Of a DNA stretch of 64,000 nt, positions 10,770 to 23,512 are shown piece after piece (within the stretch, counting starts at the first letter, position 1; every line of letters begins with the position of its first letter). The notes beneath the pieces are model-generated. The model was not told the origin of the DNA and ran no database searches. It was given only the letters and a program-made list of their open reading frames with translations. Made by a program: the position numbers and the translations under genes. This stretch comes from Thamnidium elegans (Eukaryota; Mucoromycota; Mucoromycetes; Mucorales; Mucoraceae): contig JAIXMG010000019.1 of assembly GCA_025201345.1 (NCBI GenBank), positions 248,001-312,000 on the forward strand, given 5' to 3'.

Positions 10770-12839
10770 ATGCTTTTTACTTCAAAATACCCATCTAGAG
10801 CTATCCCAAACTTAACAGTCTACGAATACTTGTTTGAAAATAATCCAAACATAAAAGACCAAACCAAAAGCTTCGTAGACTCGGATGATCCTTCCCAGGC
10901 CATTACGTACGCTGAACTAAAAAACATGATCTTAAAACTTGGCGCAGGGTTAAAAAAGAAGTTTCCAGATTTTAAGCAAGGTGATGTCGTAGCCTTATAC
11001 TCTCCTAATAACGTAAGTCTACTTTTATTTAACCAAAGAAAAAAAAAACTTACGATGAAAAAAAAAAAGATCTATTATCCGCCTACTTTACACGGTATTT
11101 CTGCAGCAGGTAAGTAAATACATTTTCTTTATCTTTGCCTTGCATTTTTTTTTAAAAAAAAAAAAAAAAAAAGGTGGAGTGGTTGCCGCAATAGATAACT
11201 CATGTGATGTTAACACTGCTGCAAGTTGTTTGGAAACAGTACAAGCCAAGGTCATTGTAGCTCACCCTGATACACTCTCACGAGCACAAGAAGCCGCTAA
11301 AGCAGTCGGGATTCCTACTGAAAACATCCTTGTCTTTGGCGACACCGCCAACGAAGTATTCTGGAACCATCAAGACGTTATTACACCTGTAAAGTACACG
11401 GAAGAGCAATTAAATCGACTCCCATGTTTTCTGTATTTTACATCTGGTACCACAGGAAAAAAAAAGGCTGTAATTATAACGTACGTATATATTTACATAA
11501 ATGATATAAAAAAGAACTAAAGGGTTATATAGCCATCGTATGATGGTAGCAAGTTCCGAAGGCGTAGTCAATCTTGACCCAAACCTAGCCCAACTATGTC
11601 ACATGGAACTGCACCATTCAAGTGCCTTGGCTGGTGCATTAAACACATGCATCCGACTTGGCTACACCACATACATCCTAAAGAAATTTAATTTCGATGT
11701 ATATTTCGCTGCAATAGAAAGATACCGAGTAGATTTCGTCAGTATTCAACCATGGATTATATCTCACATGGTAAAAGAAAAATCTCTTACGAAAGAATAC
11801 GATCTCTCTTCTTTAAATGTAGCCATTAGTTCCGGGTCTACCTCAAGTAAAGAATTGTGCTGTGACTTCTTTGAGATATTCAAGTGTCCTATTTTAAATA
11901 TGTATGGCATGACTGAGGTACTTGGAGCGTTCCGAGGAAGTTCTGAAATAAGTATGAAAGGTAAAGTTGGGTTTATTAATGTCTTTTTTTTTTTTTTCTT
12001 TTTTTTTTTGGAGGTTATTAAAGTGTATATATTTAGGATCGGTAGGTGTTATAGCTCCGGGATTCGAGGTCAAGTTGCTTGATAGCGATGGAAAAGGTAA
12101 GTTTACTATAAAAAAAAAAGAATCCCTTACAGTACAAATTAATTAACATGGGGTTTTATAGAGCTCGGTTACAACGAATTAGGCGAAATGTATATCAAAG
12201 GGCCAACAGTTACTTATGTAAAAAAAATATATATACGAATATTTAAAAATCACAGAAAATATTAATCAATTATTTATAGGGATATTATAATAACAAGGAA
12301 GCAACTTTAAAATCCTTCGACAATGAAGGATTTTTCCGTACGCAAGATTTAGTCCGAGTAAGTGAGGAAGGATGCTTTACAATTGTCGACCGTTTAACGG
12401 ATATATGGAAATACAAGTACTATAATGTAAAGTATTTATTTCATCTCTCACTAAAGCATTACTAAAAAAAATTTTAAAAAAAATAGGTTACTCCACACGA
12501 GATTGAAACTGTTTTGGTAACAAAAAAAAACTAAACAAAATTATAAATGATATCTAACATCATTTTTTGTAGAAAACCCATCCTTCAGTAGTCGAATGCT
12601 CGGCTGTAGGTATCTTTAATAAATACGACAGTAGTTGGGAAGCCAGAGTATTCGTATCACTTTTAAAAGACACTAAAGATATTGAGCAAGTGAAACGAGA
12701 GATACTTGAAATTGGTAAAACTAAATTACTCGAGCACCAGCAAATTAGTGGTGGGTTATATGTTATGGACTCATTACCTAAAAACACTTCAGGCAAGGTT
12801 GACCGCCTTGCTCTTCGTCAATACGAAGTAGCAGCTTAA
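10770..12839 (+). CDS. AMP-dependent acyl-CoA ligase-like, copy B with altered core motif
   Basis: Paralogue of copy A. Exons 10770-11012, 11070-11109, 11174-11480, 11533-11960, 12037-12096, 12162-12217, 12280-12426, 12487-12516, 12573-12839 give 525 aa. All eight intron positions and phases match copy A, so the pair arose by tandem duplication. A3 is kept (YFTSGTTGKKKA), as are A5 (MYGMTEV) and the A10 lysine (NTSGKVDRLALR). A7, usually GYxxTGD, is GFFRTQD: the Gly before the Asp is Gln at about residue 400. A8 is VDRLTDIWKYKYYNV instead of the usual IDRxKxxIKYKG form. Copy A also departs from KYKG but keeps TGD. Reduced or changed activity is inferred. The C-terminus (YEVAA) has no peroxisomal signal. 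Confidence 0.87.
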
Positions 12840-12891
12840 TAAAAAATAAAAATATTTTTTTACACAATAAATGTGCTTTTTTTTGTTATTA

Positions 12892-14901
12892 TTATTTATT
12901 ACTTTCAAGTCTGATTTTACCAGCTATTCTACCAGTATTGCACCACTGCATAACATTAATCATTTTAAGTTCCCTGAACTTAAAATAATAAAACGCACCG
13001 CCAGGAACTTCAAGACTTTGCAAGTACTGTTCCTCTGTAATCTTTTCAATTAAACTATTTCCAGTTCCATGTTTCGCCATATGAATTTTAAGATAACGAC
13101 CTTTAGATTTCCTTTTAGTCACAGCCTTTATATAAAGGAACTCTAATTTAAGGGATGGACCGTCTCTAAATCCATGATGGATATCAAGTAATTCAAGGTT
13201 TGTATCTGGCATGATCACTTCAATATGAGGACAATTCGCTGCTCCCTTAAGCACCATACCCTTGAATGCACAAGAGATAACTTGCAAGTTCTTCAATGCA
13301 GTAAGACGAGCAGAGATTTGAGGCAAAACTTCAGGATAGATTTCTGCATCTGATAAACAGAAACGGGTAATAGAGTTGTTGGTAGACAATTGAGGGTCAC
13401 ATTGAGCTAACCTGGACCCTTTTACAGTGAGAAAACTCAGGTTGGAACAATGAGCAAAGACGCGGTCTAAAAAGTAACCAGTTACAAACCGATAGACTTC
13501 AGTATATTGCTCATTTGTAGCGATAGTATCTAATTCACCTGGAGACATGAGAATATCCAATTTAGTCAAGTAACGACCGCACTCTTCTATAAGTTCAGGT
13601 AACACAAGTCCAGTAGGTACATCTCGAAGTGTAATAAGCATATCTTCCTTATTATAGTTACATCTAAATTCACTGCAATTTGTGAACTCGATATCTGCCA
13701 AGTAAGTGCTACCTTCTTCTACTGTATGTTGAACGATCAATGGTGACAACATACGATCACTACCACGCTTTTGAATAAATTGCTTCATACATTTTGCAAT
13801 ATTCAATTCGGTCTTGAATATACCAAGATGATGTTTTGGAATACTTTCAATATAGACCAAGAAATCAGACACCACATCCAACGAGAAATTTCCTCTTGCA
13901 GCCACTATTTTACTGAGCGATTTCTTTTCTTTATAGAATTTCTCTACGCGATTCAAGTGAATTTTGCTCAAATTAGGAAACTTGCGCATAACATAACGTA
14001 ACGAGTTATCGTTGTACAATAAAGCACCTTACACTATGACTTCTCTAATACCTTCTCTTGGCTGAATAGCATCAATATCAAAAGATCCAGTAGGAAGTGT
14101 AGATTTTTTAGACGCAGTAACAGGTCTAATTTCAAAATCCACCTTCTCTGAAGTTGGACACTTTTCAAGCATGTTATCATAAAATTCAAATGGTTTATCA
14201 GAATGGCGATCAGCAATATACAACGACTTCAAAATAGGAAACAGATGCAAGTTATCACTCAACCTTTTAAACTGTGTTATATCCGTGGACATAAACCCAG
14301 GCCCCATTGAATTAGCACGATCAATTTCCTCATAACTATCAACATCATCGTCACTATTAAAATCATCTTCGTGATCTTCTGTTTCTCCAGGTCCCAATAA
14401 GATCTTATCCGCTAAGATCAAACTAGTAAACGTGCTGCTGTAACTTAACACACAATCCACATACACAGAGATATCTTGCGTTCTATCCGGGTTAGGCACT
14501 GACCCGAAATTCTTCCAACGTATCTCTTCAGGTATTTGAACTAATCCCTTATAAAACTTTCGATCTGCTAGGGCACTAAGTGATTCCAAATTAGGAAACA
14601 TTGTTGCCATTTCACACAATTCTTTACTAGTTAAACTTTCATCGATAGAAATGTGTTTCACGAGTTTTGATAAATGGGGGTACTTTTTCATACACTTGAT
14701 AAATTTTTTATACTTGACTCGGCTGTGCGAAGTAAAATTTGCGTAAAACACTGGCTCAGCATAGCGTCTCCAACCTTTACATACAGATATACATTGACGC
14801 ACAGTCTTGAGTTCAGACCGTTGAGGTGCAAGCCAGTCGCGTACTTGAAGCTCAAATATGGTCCGTAAGACTTCAGACGGAAGATCGTCCCAGTTACTCA
14901 T
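12892..14901 (-). pseudogene. F-box/leucine-rich protein gene interrupted by an in-frame TAA
   Basis: F-box proteins are substrate receptors of SCF ubiquitin ligases. Reading down the minus strand from ATG 14901, the frame begins MSNWDDLPSEVLRTIFELQ, an F-box at residues 1-50, and runs 290 codons to a TAA at 14031-14029. The same frame then continues without shift through GALLYNDNSLRYVMRKFPNLSKIH to a stop at 12894-12892. LRYVMRKFPNL matches a segment common in Mucoromycota F-box/LRR proteins, so the two halves are one gene of about 669 codons. No plausible GT-AG intron removes the TAA, since it would have to be a multiple of 3. A recent nonsense mutation, a strain difference, read-through or a sequence error remain possible. 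Convergent with ligase copy B, with only 52 bp between the stops. Confidence 0.75.
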
Positions 14902-15060
14902 TGTTTGAAAGAGAAAAAAGAAAAATAAACAAAAAAGAGAACAGGGTAGTACGGCTATAAAAATCCAAACGGAGAATCAAACATTTTAAGCGTAATAATA
15001 AAAAGGTGGTTCTTCTTTCTTTTTTTTTCTCTCTTTTTCTATTATTGTTTTATTTTAGAT

Positions 15061-16828
15061 ATGAGTGATACAAAGCCCATTTCACTACTTGCTGGTAATG
15101 ACGAGCCAGAAGTAAGTTTGATATTTTTCTTTAGAGCGTACATATATATTTACACTAGTATAAACTTGTTTAAAATAGAATACAAGATTGTTAAACGAGA
15201 TTAAAGAAAATGAGAAAAAATTCACTAGGTCACTTCGTGAACAACTTGAAAAGGTAAAAATAAAAATATATATATATTATAGCAACTCATCTAACAAAAA
15301 AAAAAAAAAAAATAGGTTCGTAAAGATAAAGCAGTTTTGGAAGCAGACTTAAACTCTCGAACAAAAGCGTTCGAGTCTACGTTGGAACAATTACAAACCA
15401 TAAAAAGGTAAAATATATACATATATATACATATATATATATACATATACTACTATTATCCGTATTAAAGCATAAAAAAGGCCTGAGGACGTAAATGATT
15501 TAGAAGAATTAATGACGATTGATAATCTGGATCAATTAAGAGCCGAAGTTAAAAAACTGCATGAAAAACATGTAGAGCAGCAAGCTCAAATAAAGAAGTT
15601 CGAATTTGAATTAGAGATGGAACAAGGACATGTAAAGATATTAAGACACGATAATAAGTTATTAAAGCAAATGACTGTTGACATGGTAGGATACAAAACA
15701 TAAAATATATCACTTTTTTTTATTTATTTATCTATTGTAAATAGAATGCCATGGCTGAACAGGAAGAAGAATTCATTTCAAACAGATTATTAAAACGTAT
15801 CACTGGTCTCAAGAAAGAAAAGGGTGAACTTCTTTTACAAGTAGAACAAGAAGAAGAGTACATGACCAACATGTTACAAAAGAAACTCACTCAACTTCAA
15901 CGAGAAAAGATTGATATGGAGAATTCATTGGAACAAGAGCAAGAGTATATTGTCAACAAGTTACAAAAGCAATTGGAGTCTATGAAGTTACAGCAGCAAT
16001 CTCAAACCAACTCTCCAATGATGACTACTACACATCATGATGGTACTCCATCACCAGGTCCTGTGTCACCTATCATGTAAAGTAGAATATATATATTTTT
16101 TTATTGTGTATATATTGATACCCTCTTTTTTTTTTGTGTAGTTCTAAAAAGTGGAACTCTACCAGTTCTGAAGTACAACCTGGTACTGCTGAAATGTTAC
16201 TTTCTGAAATTGCTATATTAAAGAACAGAACCTTAGAAATGGAAAAAGAGTGTAAGTATTATATTATTTTATTTAAACGTAAATTTAATTTGTATGTGTG
16301 TGTGTGTTATTAGTCCTTTCAAAAATGCAACAATGTAATAAATACAAGAGTGAATTGGTACATTTCCGTAAACAATCTGGTTTAACAACGGATGACATTC
16401 CATTCGACGAAGGGTAAAAAAAAATATATTAGTAACAAAAAAGGATAGTTGATTTGATAAAATAACATCCTATATAATAGAATTCCTGCAGTCTTTCGAA
16501 CTGTCCCACCTTCTCCCGGTAGAGGCGGCAGAGTTCGTCGCTCTACCTCTACATCCTCTCAAAGATCTTTAGCTTCGGATAAGAACAACCTTAATAATAT
16601 TCCACCTTTACAACTTGATTCCAGTGAAGGACCTTATATCTATAACCGATCCAGTAAGTTGGTTTTACTTTTTTTTTTTTATGTTTATCATTAAAAATAT
16701 ATATATATTATTATGTAGGATCCAATAGTTCAACTTCAAACACTGTACCACCACCAAAGAGAGAAAGTTCTTCCAGAAGAGTTTCAGGAACCTTATTAAG
16801 TTTAGCTAACAATTCATCAAATAATTAA
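15061..16828 (+). CDS. CCDC6-like coiled-coil protein (DUF2046)
   Basis: Fungal relative of animal CCDC6, a long coiled-coil cytoskeleton/signalling adaptor; the fungal role is unclear. Exons 15061-15111, 15179-15253, 15316-15407, 15481-15685, 15745-16076, 16142-16251, 16314-16413, 16481-16653, 16719-16828 give 415 aa. Residues about 20-260 are heptad-rich. The diagnostic repeats are EQEEEFISNRLLKRI, EQEEEYMTNMLQKKL and EQEQEYIVNKLQKQL, the (E)QExE(F/Y)xxNxLxKK(L/I) units of CCDC6. They lie just after intron 4. The C-terminal third is Ser/Pro-rich (SPGPVSPIM, VPPSPGRGGRVRRSTSTSSQRS) and probably a disordered phosphorylated tail. It is divergent from the F-box gene, with 159 bp between the start codons, so the two likely share promoter DNA. 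Confidence 0.85.
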
Positions 16829-16933
16829 ACAAGCGTGTGTATCGGATTTCCAAAAAAATAAAAATTTCTTTTTTGTATAAAATTTTGCATACGTGTCCTT
16901 TTTACTTCTTCTTTTCTTAATTAACAAGAAAAA

Positions 16934-19900
16934 ATGTCTGCAAAGCATATTCAAGAATATCCTGTTCATGGCCTTATGCCTAAACAGGATACACAAGCTG
17001 CTAGTTTTATAAAAAAGTTTCCCAACTATGACGGAAGAAACACTGTCATTGCTATTCTCGATACAGGTACACAATAACACCCCCTTTATTTTTTTTTTCT
17101 CGTAGTGACACTTTTTTTATTTTTAGGTGTTGACCCTGGAGCAGCTGGTATGCAGGTAACGTAACAGAAAAAAAAAGGGATATATACCACTGAAAAAAAA
17201 AAAAAAACTGACCGCGCAAAAAAAAAAATAGGTTACAACAGACGGTAAACCCAAAATGATTGATATTGTCGATTGTACCGGTGGAGGTGATGTTGAAACC
17301 ACAAAGATTGTAAAACCTACAGAAGAAGACGGTAAAAAAGTAATTGAAGGTCTCAGTGGTCGTAAGTTAATTTTGGGAGACTGGACCAACCCAAGTGACG
17401 AGTACCGTGTTGGTATTAAACGTGCTTACGAGTTATTTCCCACCGATTTAACCAAGCGAATTAAATCTGTAAGTTTATATATAAAATGCACACACACACA
17501 CACAAATTAAGCTTAATCATTTTATAAAATAAAAAGGAGCGTCGTCAAAATTATGTCAAGAAACAATCTCATCTTTTAAGCCAAGCTCAAACACGTCTTG
17601 CCGAATTCACTAAACAAGACACAAAAGACGACCTTGAAAAATCAGAACTAGAAGCCCGTATTGAAACATTAAAGAGCTTCGATACGAGTTACGAAGATCC
17701 TGGTGTTATTCTTGACTGTGTTGTCTTTTTCGACGGTAAAGATTGGAGAGCTGTCATTGATATTAATGAAGACGGTGACTTAACAGGTATAGAAATCTTT
17801 GCTTAATTTAGTAATTTATGCTGACTTTGGAAAATTTATTAGATCAACCTTGTTTAACTGATTATCGTAAAGAATTGCAATATCATACTTTTGGAAAGGC
17901 TGATTTATTAAATTTCTCTGTGAATATTTACAACAATGGTGATATTTTAAGGTAAAATATATACGTGTTATTCTATTTTTCAAACCTTCATCTAAAAAAA
18001 AAAAAAAAAAAAGTATTGTCACGTTGGCTGGAAGTCATGGTACACACGTTGCTGGAATCACCGCTGCCAATTTCCCCGATGAGCCGGCATTAAACGGTGT
18101 AAGTTTATAAAAACAGGCAAATAATGCCTAAAATAGAGTATACACTAACTCACGTTTTCTATTGTACAGGTCGCACCTGGTGCACAAATTGTTTCACTTC
18201 GAATTGGTGATTCACGTTTAGGTTCAATGGAGACCGGCCCTGGTTTAACCCGTGCCGCCTCCCATCTCGCCATGCACAAAGTAGATTTAGCCAACATGTC
18301 CTACGGTGAATCCAGCAGTCTCCCAACCGGCGGTCATTTCATAAAGCTATTAGCAAACGAAGCCATTGGTAAATCAGGCTGTATATTTGTAACCAGTGCC
18401 GGTAACGATGGTCCCTGTTTCAGTTCCATTGGTGCCCCTTCTGGTATGGACGAAAGTTTTATTACTGTCGGTGCCTACGTTAAACACGCTCAGATGCAAG
18501 CGGAGTATGCTTTATTAGAGTCTGTCACTGAGCGTCCTTATACTTGGTCTTCTCGTGGACCTAGTACTGATGGGTACCATGGTGTAGATATCTATGCTCC
18601 TGGTAGTGCTATTACCAGTGTACCTGTATATGTTTTGAACAAGCTTGATTTAAAGAACGGTACCAGTATGTCCAGGTAAGACAGAGTATTAAAAAATAGA
18701 GAGAGAGAGAGAGTTTGCAACTTACACTATAATAGTCCCAATGCTTGTGGCTGTATCGCCTTACTTGTTTCCGCCCTCAAGGCCGAAAACCAAGACTACA
18801 CACCCTACAGATTGAAAAACGCTGTTGTGCAAACCGGTAAATCCGTCGACGACCCACTCGGTGTTGGATTTATCCAAGTTGATAAAGCCTGGGAGTATCT
18901 GGACACCTACAAAACCCGCAAGGACTTGGACTTACTCTTCAAAGTCACAGTTCAAAAGCGCGGTAGCAAACGAGGTATCTACCTTCGTGAATTAGACGAA
19001 GTCAGTCAAATCCAATACATCACTACCAAAGTTGAGCCCAAGTTTATGTGTGAATCCGATCCCGAGAACCCTAAATACAACCAAGCCAAATTCGATTACG
19101 ATGTACGTGTTGCACTTGTTGCTTCTGAATCTTGGATCTCAACTCCTGATTACTTGTACCTTCATTCCAGCGGAAACGCTTTCCAGATCAAGGTGGATCC
19201 TCTTGCATTAGCAGAGAGCAAGTTTCATTTCGGCGAGGTGCTGGGCTACGATACGTCTGCTCCTGAACGCGGTCCTTTGTTCCGTATCCCTGTCTCTGTT
19301 GTCAAACCTACCAGTCCCTCTCAAGGTTTTATTCAGTACAAGAACGTAGAGTACGGTCCCGGTGATATCATCCGTCGTTTTGTCCAAGTACCTGAAGGTG
19401 CTACCAGTTGTGAACTTGTCATTAAAGCCCGTGCGCCCGCTGCCGACACAGCTCCTGCTCGCTTTATGCTTCATTTACTTCAACTCGTCCCCAAGAAAAA
19501 CCAAAAGGATAAACACACCTACAGCTTTATGCTGGGTAACGGTTCTTTCGGCGACCCTCACTCCGATCAACAAGTGATTAAAAAGATCTTCTCTGTGCGT
19601 GGTGGATTGAATTTAGAAGTGTGTCTTGCTCAATTTTGGTCTGGTCTTGGTAGACATGCTATTGACTTGAGCCTTAATTTCCGTGGTGTTCAAATTGCCG
19701 GTAATCTTGCTAACGGTCAAAGCACATTGCATTTGGAGCCTCAATTAACTCGTTTGGATATCTCTAGCCCTGTGTGTCGCGAAGATATCTTGAACATCAA
19801 CGTTTCATTCAAGAAATTACGTAAATACTATCGTCCATCCTCTGCAGAGATCACCCCTATGAGTCCCGACCGGGACTTATTACCCAGCACACGTTTAATG

Positions 19901-21223
19901 TACCAACTCGTCCTCTCCTACAACTTCAAGATCGACGCCGCAGTTTCGGTCACCCCACGTTTCCCTACGGTCATGAACCAACTCTACGAACATTTCTTGG
20001 CTGGTGTATTCGGTATCATCTACGACGCCAATAAAAAAGTTGTTGGTTACTTGGACGTATTTGACCACGACATCAACTTGACACAAAAGGGAGAGTACAC
20101 CATCATGCTTCAACTCTCCACAGAGATCGAAAGTACACTTGAGAGATTAAAGGATACCATTTTAGAATTGGATTTGGACACCAAATCAGTTTCCGCAAAG
20201 ACCTTTCAAACTATTGCTGATGCATACACCAAGACAGCTTCTAACTACAGTAACATTGCATTGGAACGTAAAGATCTTAAAGTGTTTTATATCGCTTCTC
20301 CCGGCGGAAAAGATGTCTTACCTAAAGAAGCAAAAGCAGGTGATGCACTTGTAGGTTCATTAAACTTTATCAGTGGTGTGGATGGCGGACAATACAATGT
20401 TATTTATACCATTCCTCCTCTTGTGATTGAGCCTTCAAGCACAACAAAGTCCGATGAAAAGAAACCTACTGATCAAGAATTAGAGCAGAAATTAAACGAC
20501 GCTACACGCGATCTTCAAATCTCTTACCTCAAGAAGTTCAAAACTGATTCTGCGCTATACAAACAACTCTTTAATACACTTGAAACTACTTATACGGATG
20601 ATATTGCCTTATTAGAATTCAAGATGAACGCTGTTTGGACTGCGTCTGCTGCAAAGTCCTCGGTGGATAGTTTGATCAAACCTGACCAATTGACTGAAGA
20701 ACAAGCTACCGAGATTATCAAGACTGCAGATACCATTATTGGTAAATTTGATCAACCCTCACTTTTAGAATTCTACGGTCGTAAGACACCTGAAGACGAA
20801 TCTGCTGAAGAAAAAGAGACTCGTAAGCAAACCGACACTAAAAAGAAGCAACTTGTCAACGCACTCAAGAACAAGGTTATGGTATACGCTGCCATTTTGA
20901 ACGACAAAGTCCATCAAGAAGAGTTAGATGCCGCGTTGAAACAATGGAAACAATGGTCATCTGATGATAGCTCAACTAACTTGAGTTCATTATTAATCAA
21001 GGTAAAGATGGAACGTGAAGCAAAACGTTTTGGTTTAGCATTGAAAGCAGTTCAAAAGTACTTGGCTGAAGTTAATTTAACTGCTGAAAGTAAAAAGGAT
21101 GTAGAGAAGGTGTGGAAAGTTAGAAACGAGTTGTTAAAGGAGCTCGAGTGGCCTCTGTGGCAAGAGTATGATAGTAAATGGAATTTGATTAGATTACCTC
21201 CTTGTGGATACGCTTTGTTTTAA
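16934..21223 (+). CDS. Tripeptidyl-peptidase II (giant subtilisin-family protease)
   Basis: Cytosolic peptidase that removes N-terminal tripeptides from peptides released by the proteasome; it assembles into very large complexes. Exons 16934-17066, 17127-17155, 17232-17468, 17537-17786, 17843-17951, 18014-18098, 18170-18675, 18736-21223 give 1278 aa, close to the about 1250 aa of animal TPP2. The S8 catalytic residues are all present: Asp in LDTGVDPGA (split by intron 1), His in GSHGTHVAG, oxyanion Asn in SAGNDGP and Ser in GTSMSSPNA (split by intron 7). The TPP2-specific insert between Asp and His is present, and the long C-terminal region is one 2.5-kb exon. No signal peptide. It starts 105 bp after the CCDC6-like stop on the same strand. 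Confidence 0.95.
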
Positions 21224-21521
21224 ATCTTTAAATAAAACCCTTTTGTTATGCATCATTCCGTTACTATGCATTACGTATTATTTTGTATGCACTTTGAGAT
21301 CTTTACAGCTTTTTGATAGCGCAATTCTTCTTGTTTCTACCAAACTTATTCAATTAATAATCATTCTTGCGTAGAATACTCCAATAAGATTCAGTTTGAT
21401 ATGGCGTCATTTTCATCATTCGTTTGCTGAAAGCTGGGAAAGAAATCAAATCTTCTTTTTTCTTATTTAACCTTTTTTTCTTTTTTTTTCATTCTGGTTT
21501 TTTAAACTTTTTTTTTTCTAA

Positions 21522-23161
21522 ATGAAGTCTGCATTGTCATTAGCTCGTATTTCGTACACTCAAGCTATAAAGAGACCTACTCTTTTACCATTAACAAGTT
21601 TAGGCTACAGAGGTAAAATGTCGGGAAAAAAAAAGTAAACGCAATATATTAACAGTGTTATATAGGCCTTCACCACCAACCCGTTTTAAAAAAATCTTCT
21701 TGTAATGTAAACAGCTCTTCGACATCTTCCAACCCACCCATGTCATTCCCCTGTATTGATAAGATGGAATCACGTACTTTAGAACTTGACAGTGGTCCTG
21801 AACCTAGTTACGACAACATTGTTACTGGCTACGAAAAATTCGAATATCCACATCCATTTTTACTTGACCACGGTGGAATTTTACCCAAGATAGACATCGC
21901 ATATGAAACATGGGGTACGTTAAACACCAAAAAAGACAATGCCATTTTAATCCACACTGGTCTCTCTGCGTCTTCTCACGCTAGATCTCATGCCAAAAAC
22001 ACCAAACCAGGTTGGTGGGAAAACTTTATTGGTCCTGGTGCACATATTGATACCAACAAATTCTTTGTTATCTGCACAAACGCTCTTGGAGGATGTTACG
22101 GTTCAACAGGTCCTAGTTCCATTGACCCCGCTGACGGTGAACGATACGCTACACGCTTTCCCATCATTACCGTATTTGACATGATCCGCGCTCAATTTAA
22201 ATTACTCGATCATCTTGGTATTGATAAATTACATGCTAGTGTTGGAAGTAGTATGGGTGGTATGCAATCCATAGCTGCTGCAAAACTTTTTCCTGATCGT
22301 GTGAAAAGATTGATTTCAATTTCAGCTTGTGCAAGATCACATCCATACTCCATCGCACTTCGTCATACGCAACGTCAAGTTTTAATGGCTGACCCAAATT
22401 GGAACAAAGGCTTTTACTACAAAGGAATTCCTCCTCATGTAGGCATGAAATTAGCAAGAGAAATCGCTACCATTAGTTATCGCTCTGGTCCTGAATGGGA
22501 ACTTCGCTTTGGCCGTAAAAGATCAAATGAAAATCAATCTCCTGCTTTATGTCCCGATTTCTTAATTGAAACCTATTTAGATCATCAAGGTGAAAGATTT
22601 TGTTTACAATATGACCCCAATTCCTTATTGTATATCTCGAAGGCCATGGATATGTTTGATATGTCTCGCTCAGAAACTGAAAAGTTACAAAGACAGAGAC
22701 AACATAATTTACCTAAAATTGAACAAATCTTGAAGCATCGTCAACAATTGGAACGCCCTGATGAAGAAGATGCTCGTATTATGGCTGAAGCATGTAGATC
22801 AATTATTGGAACTCAATCTGCTTTAGAAGGGAAACAAGAGGAAAAAGATATGTCTACTGAACCAGCAGAGAAAAAGAGTAGATTAACTACACTTTCTTCT
22901 GATCCTGCTACACAAGATTTAGTAGACGGTATGAAGGGTATTAATATGCCTACTTTGGTTTTAGGTGTACAATCAGATATCTTGTTCCCCGTTTGGCAGC
23001 AAAAGGAAATTGCTGAATGTCTTCGTGCTTCGGGAAATAACCGCGTTACTTATTATGAATTAGATGCCATGTTTGGCCATGACACCTTCTTAATTGATCG
23101 CGTTAGTGTCGGTGGTGCTATCAAAGGACATTTAGAATTATTAGAAGATGAAAATGTTTAA
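21522..23161 (+). CDS. MetX/Cys2-family O-acyltransferase (homoserine/serine), mitochondrial
   Basis: Alpha/beta-hydrolase acyltransferase of the MetX family. Exons 21522-21612 and 21666-23161 give 528 aa. The N-terminus ([19 protein letters not shown]) is basic and Ser-rich without acids, a mitochondrial presequence; internal Mets at 21740 or 21764 would give a cytosolic form. The acyl-pocket segment [12 protein letters not shown], nucleophile elbow [10 protein letters not shown], and late Asp and His ([16 protein letters not shown]) complete the catalytic set. The presequence and this pocket segment resemble fungal Cys2/CysA-type enzymes, which act as serine O-acyltransferases in cysteine synthesis, more than cytosolic Met2. 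A charged insert (about residues 360-440) sits before the last catalytic residues. Family is firm; serine versus homoserine is inference. Confidence 0.88.
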
Positions 23162-23438
23162 AGTGTTTTTGTGTTTTCTTTAAAAAAAAAGAAAACATAC
23201 TGTATTTTTATTTTTTTTACCCCATATATTACCCTCTATTTTACAATTTTTTTATAAGTGAATTAAAAAAAGCACAATAATAACATAAAAACCTTTTTTA
23301 TTTGCATGAAATTGTGTTCCTGCAGGAAAATGTCAAATATTAGCCAATCATGTCGCGTATGTCACGCCATTATCACGTGTATTTGCGTTTTTTTGTTTAT
23401 TAATATAGATATTAAATTTTGGTTCAAAGAACAACAAA

Positions 23439-23512
23439 GGTTTCTTGGTGTAGTCGGTTATCACGTCTGCTTAACACGCAGACGGTCGCCAGTTCAAGTC
23501 TGGCAGAAATCA
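23439..23512 (+). tRNA. tRNA-Val (anticodon AAC)
   Basis: A complete cloverleaf can be drawn over 74 nt without an intron. The acceptor GGTTTCT pairs with AGAAATC with one G-T; the D arm is GTG...CAC; the anticodon stem TCTGC/GCAGA closes the loop TTAACAC, giving anticodon AAC; the T arm is GCCAG/CTGGC with loop TTCAAGT. Discriminator A at 23512; CCA is not encoded. A T-run from 23517 would serve as the Pol III terminator. The A box (TAGTCGGTTA) and B box (AGTTCAAGTCT) are internal. It stands alone between two protein genes. Confidence 0.93.
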
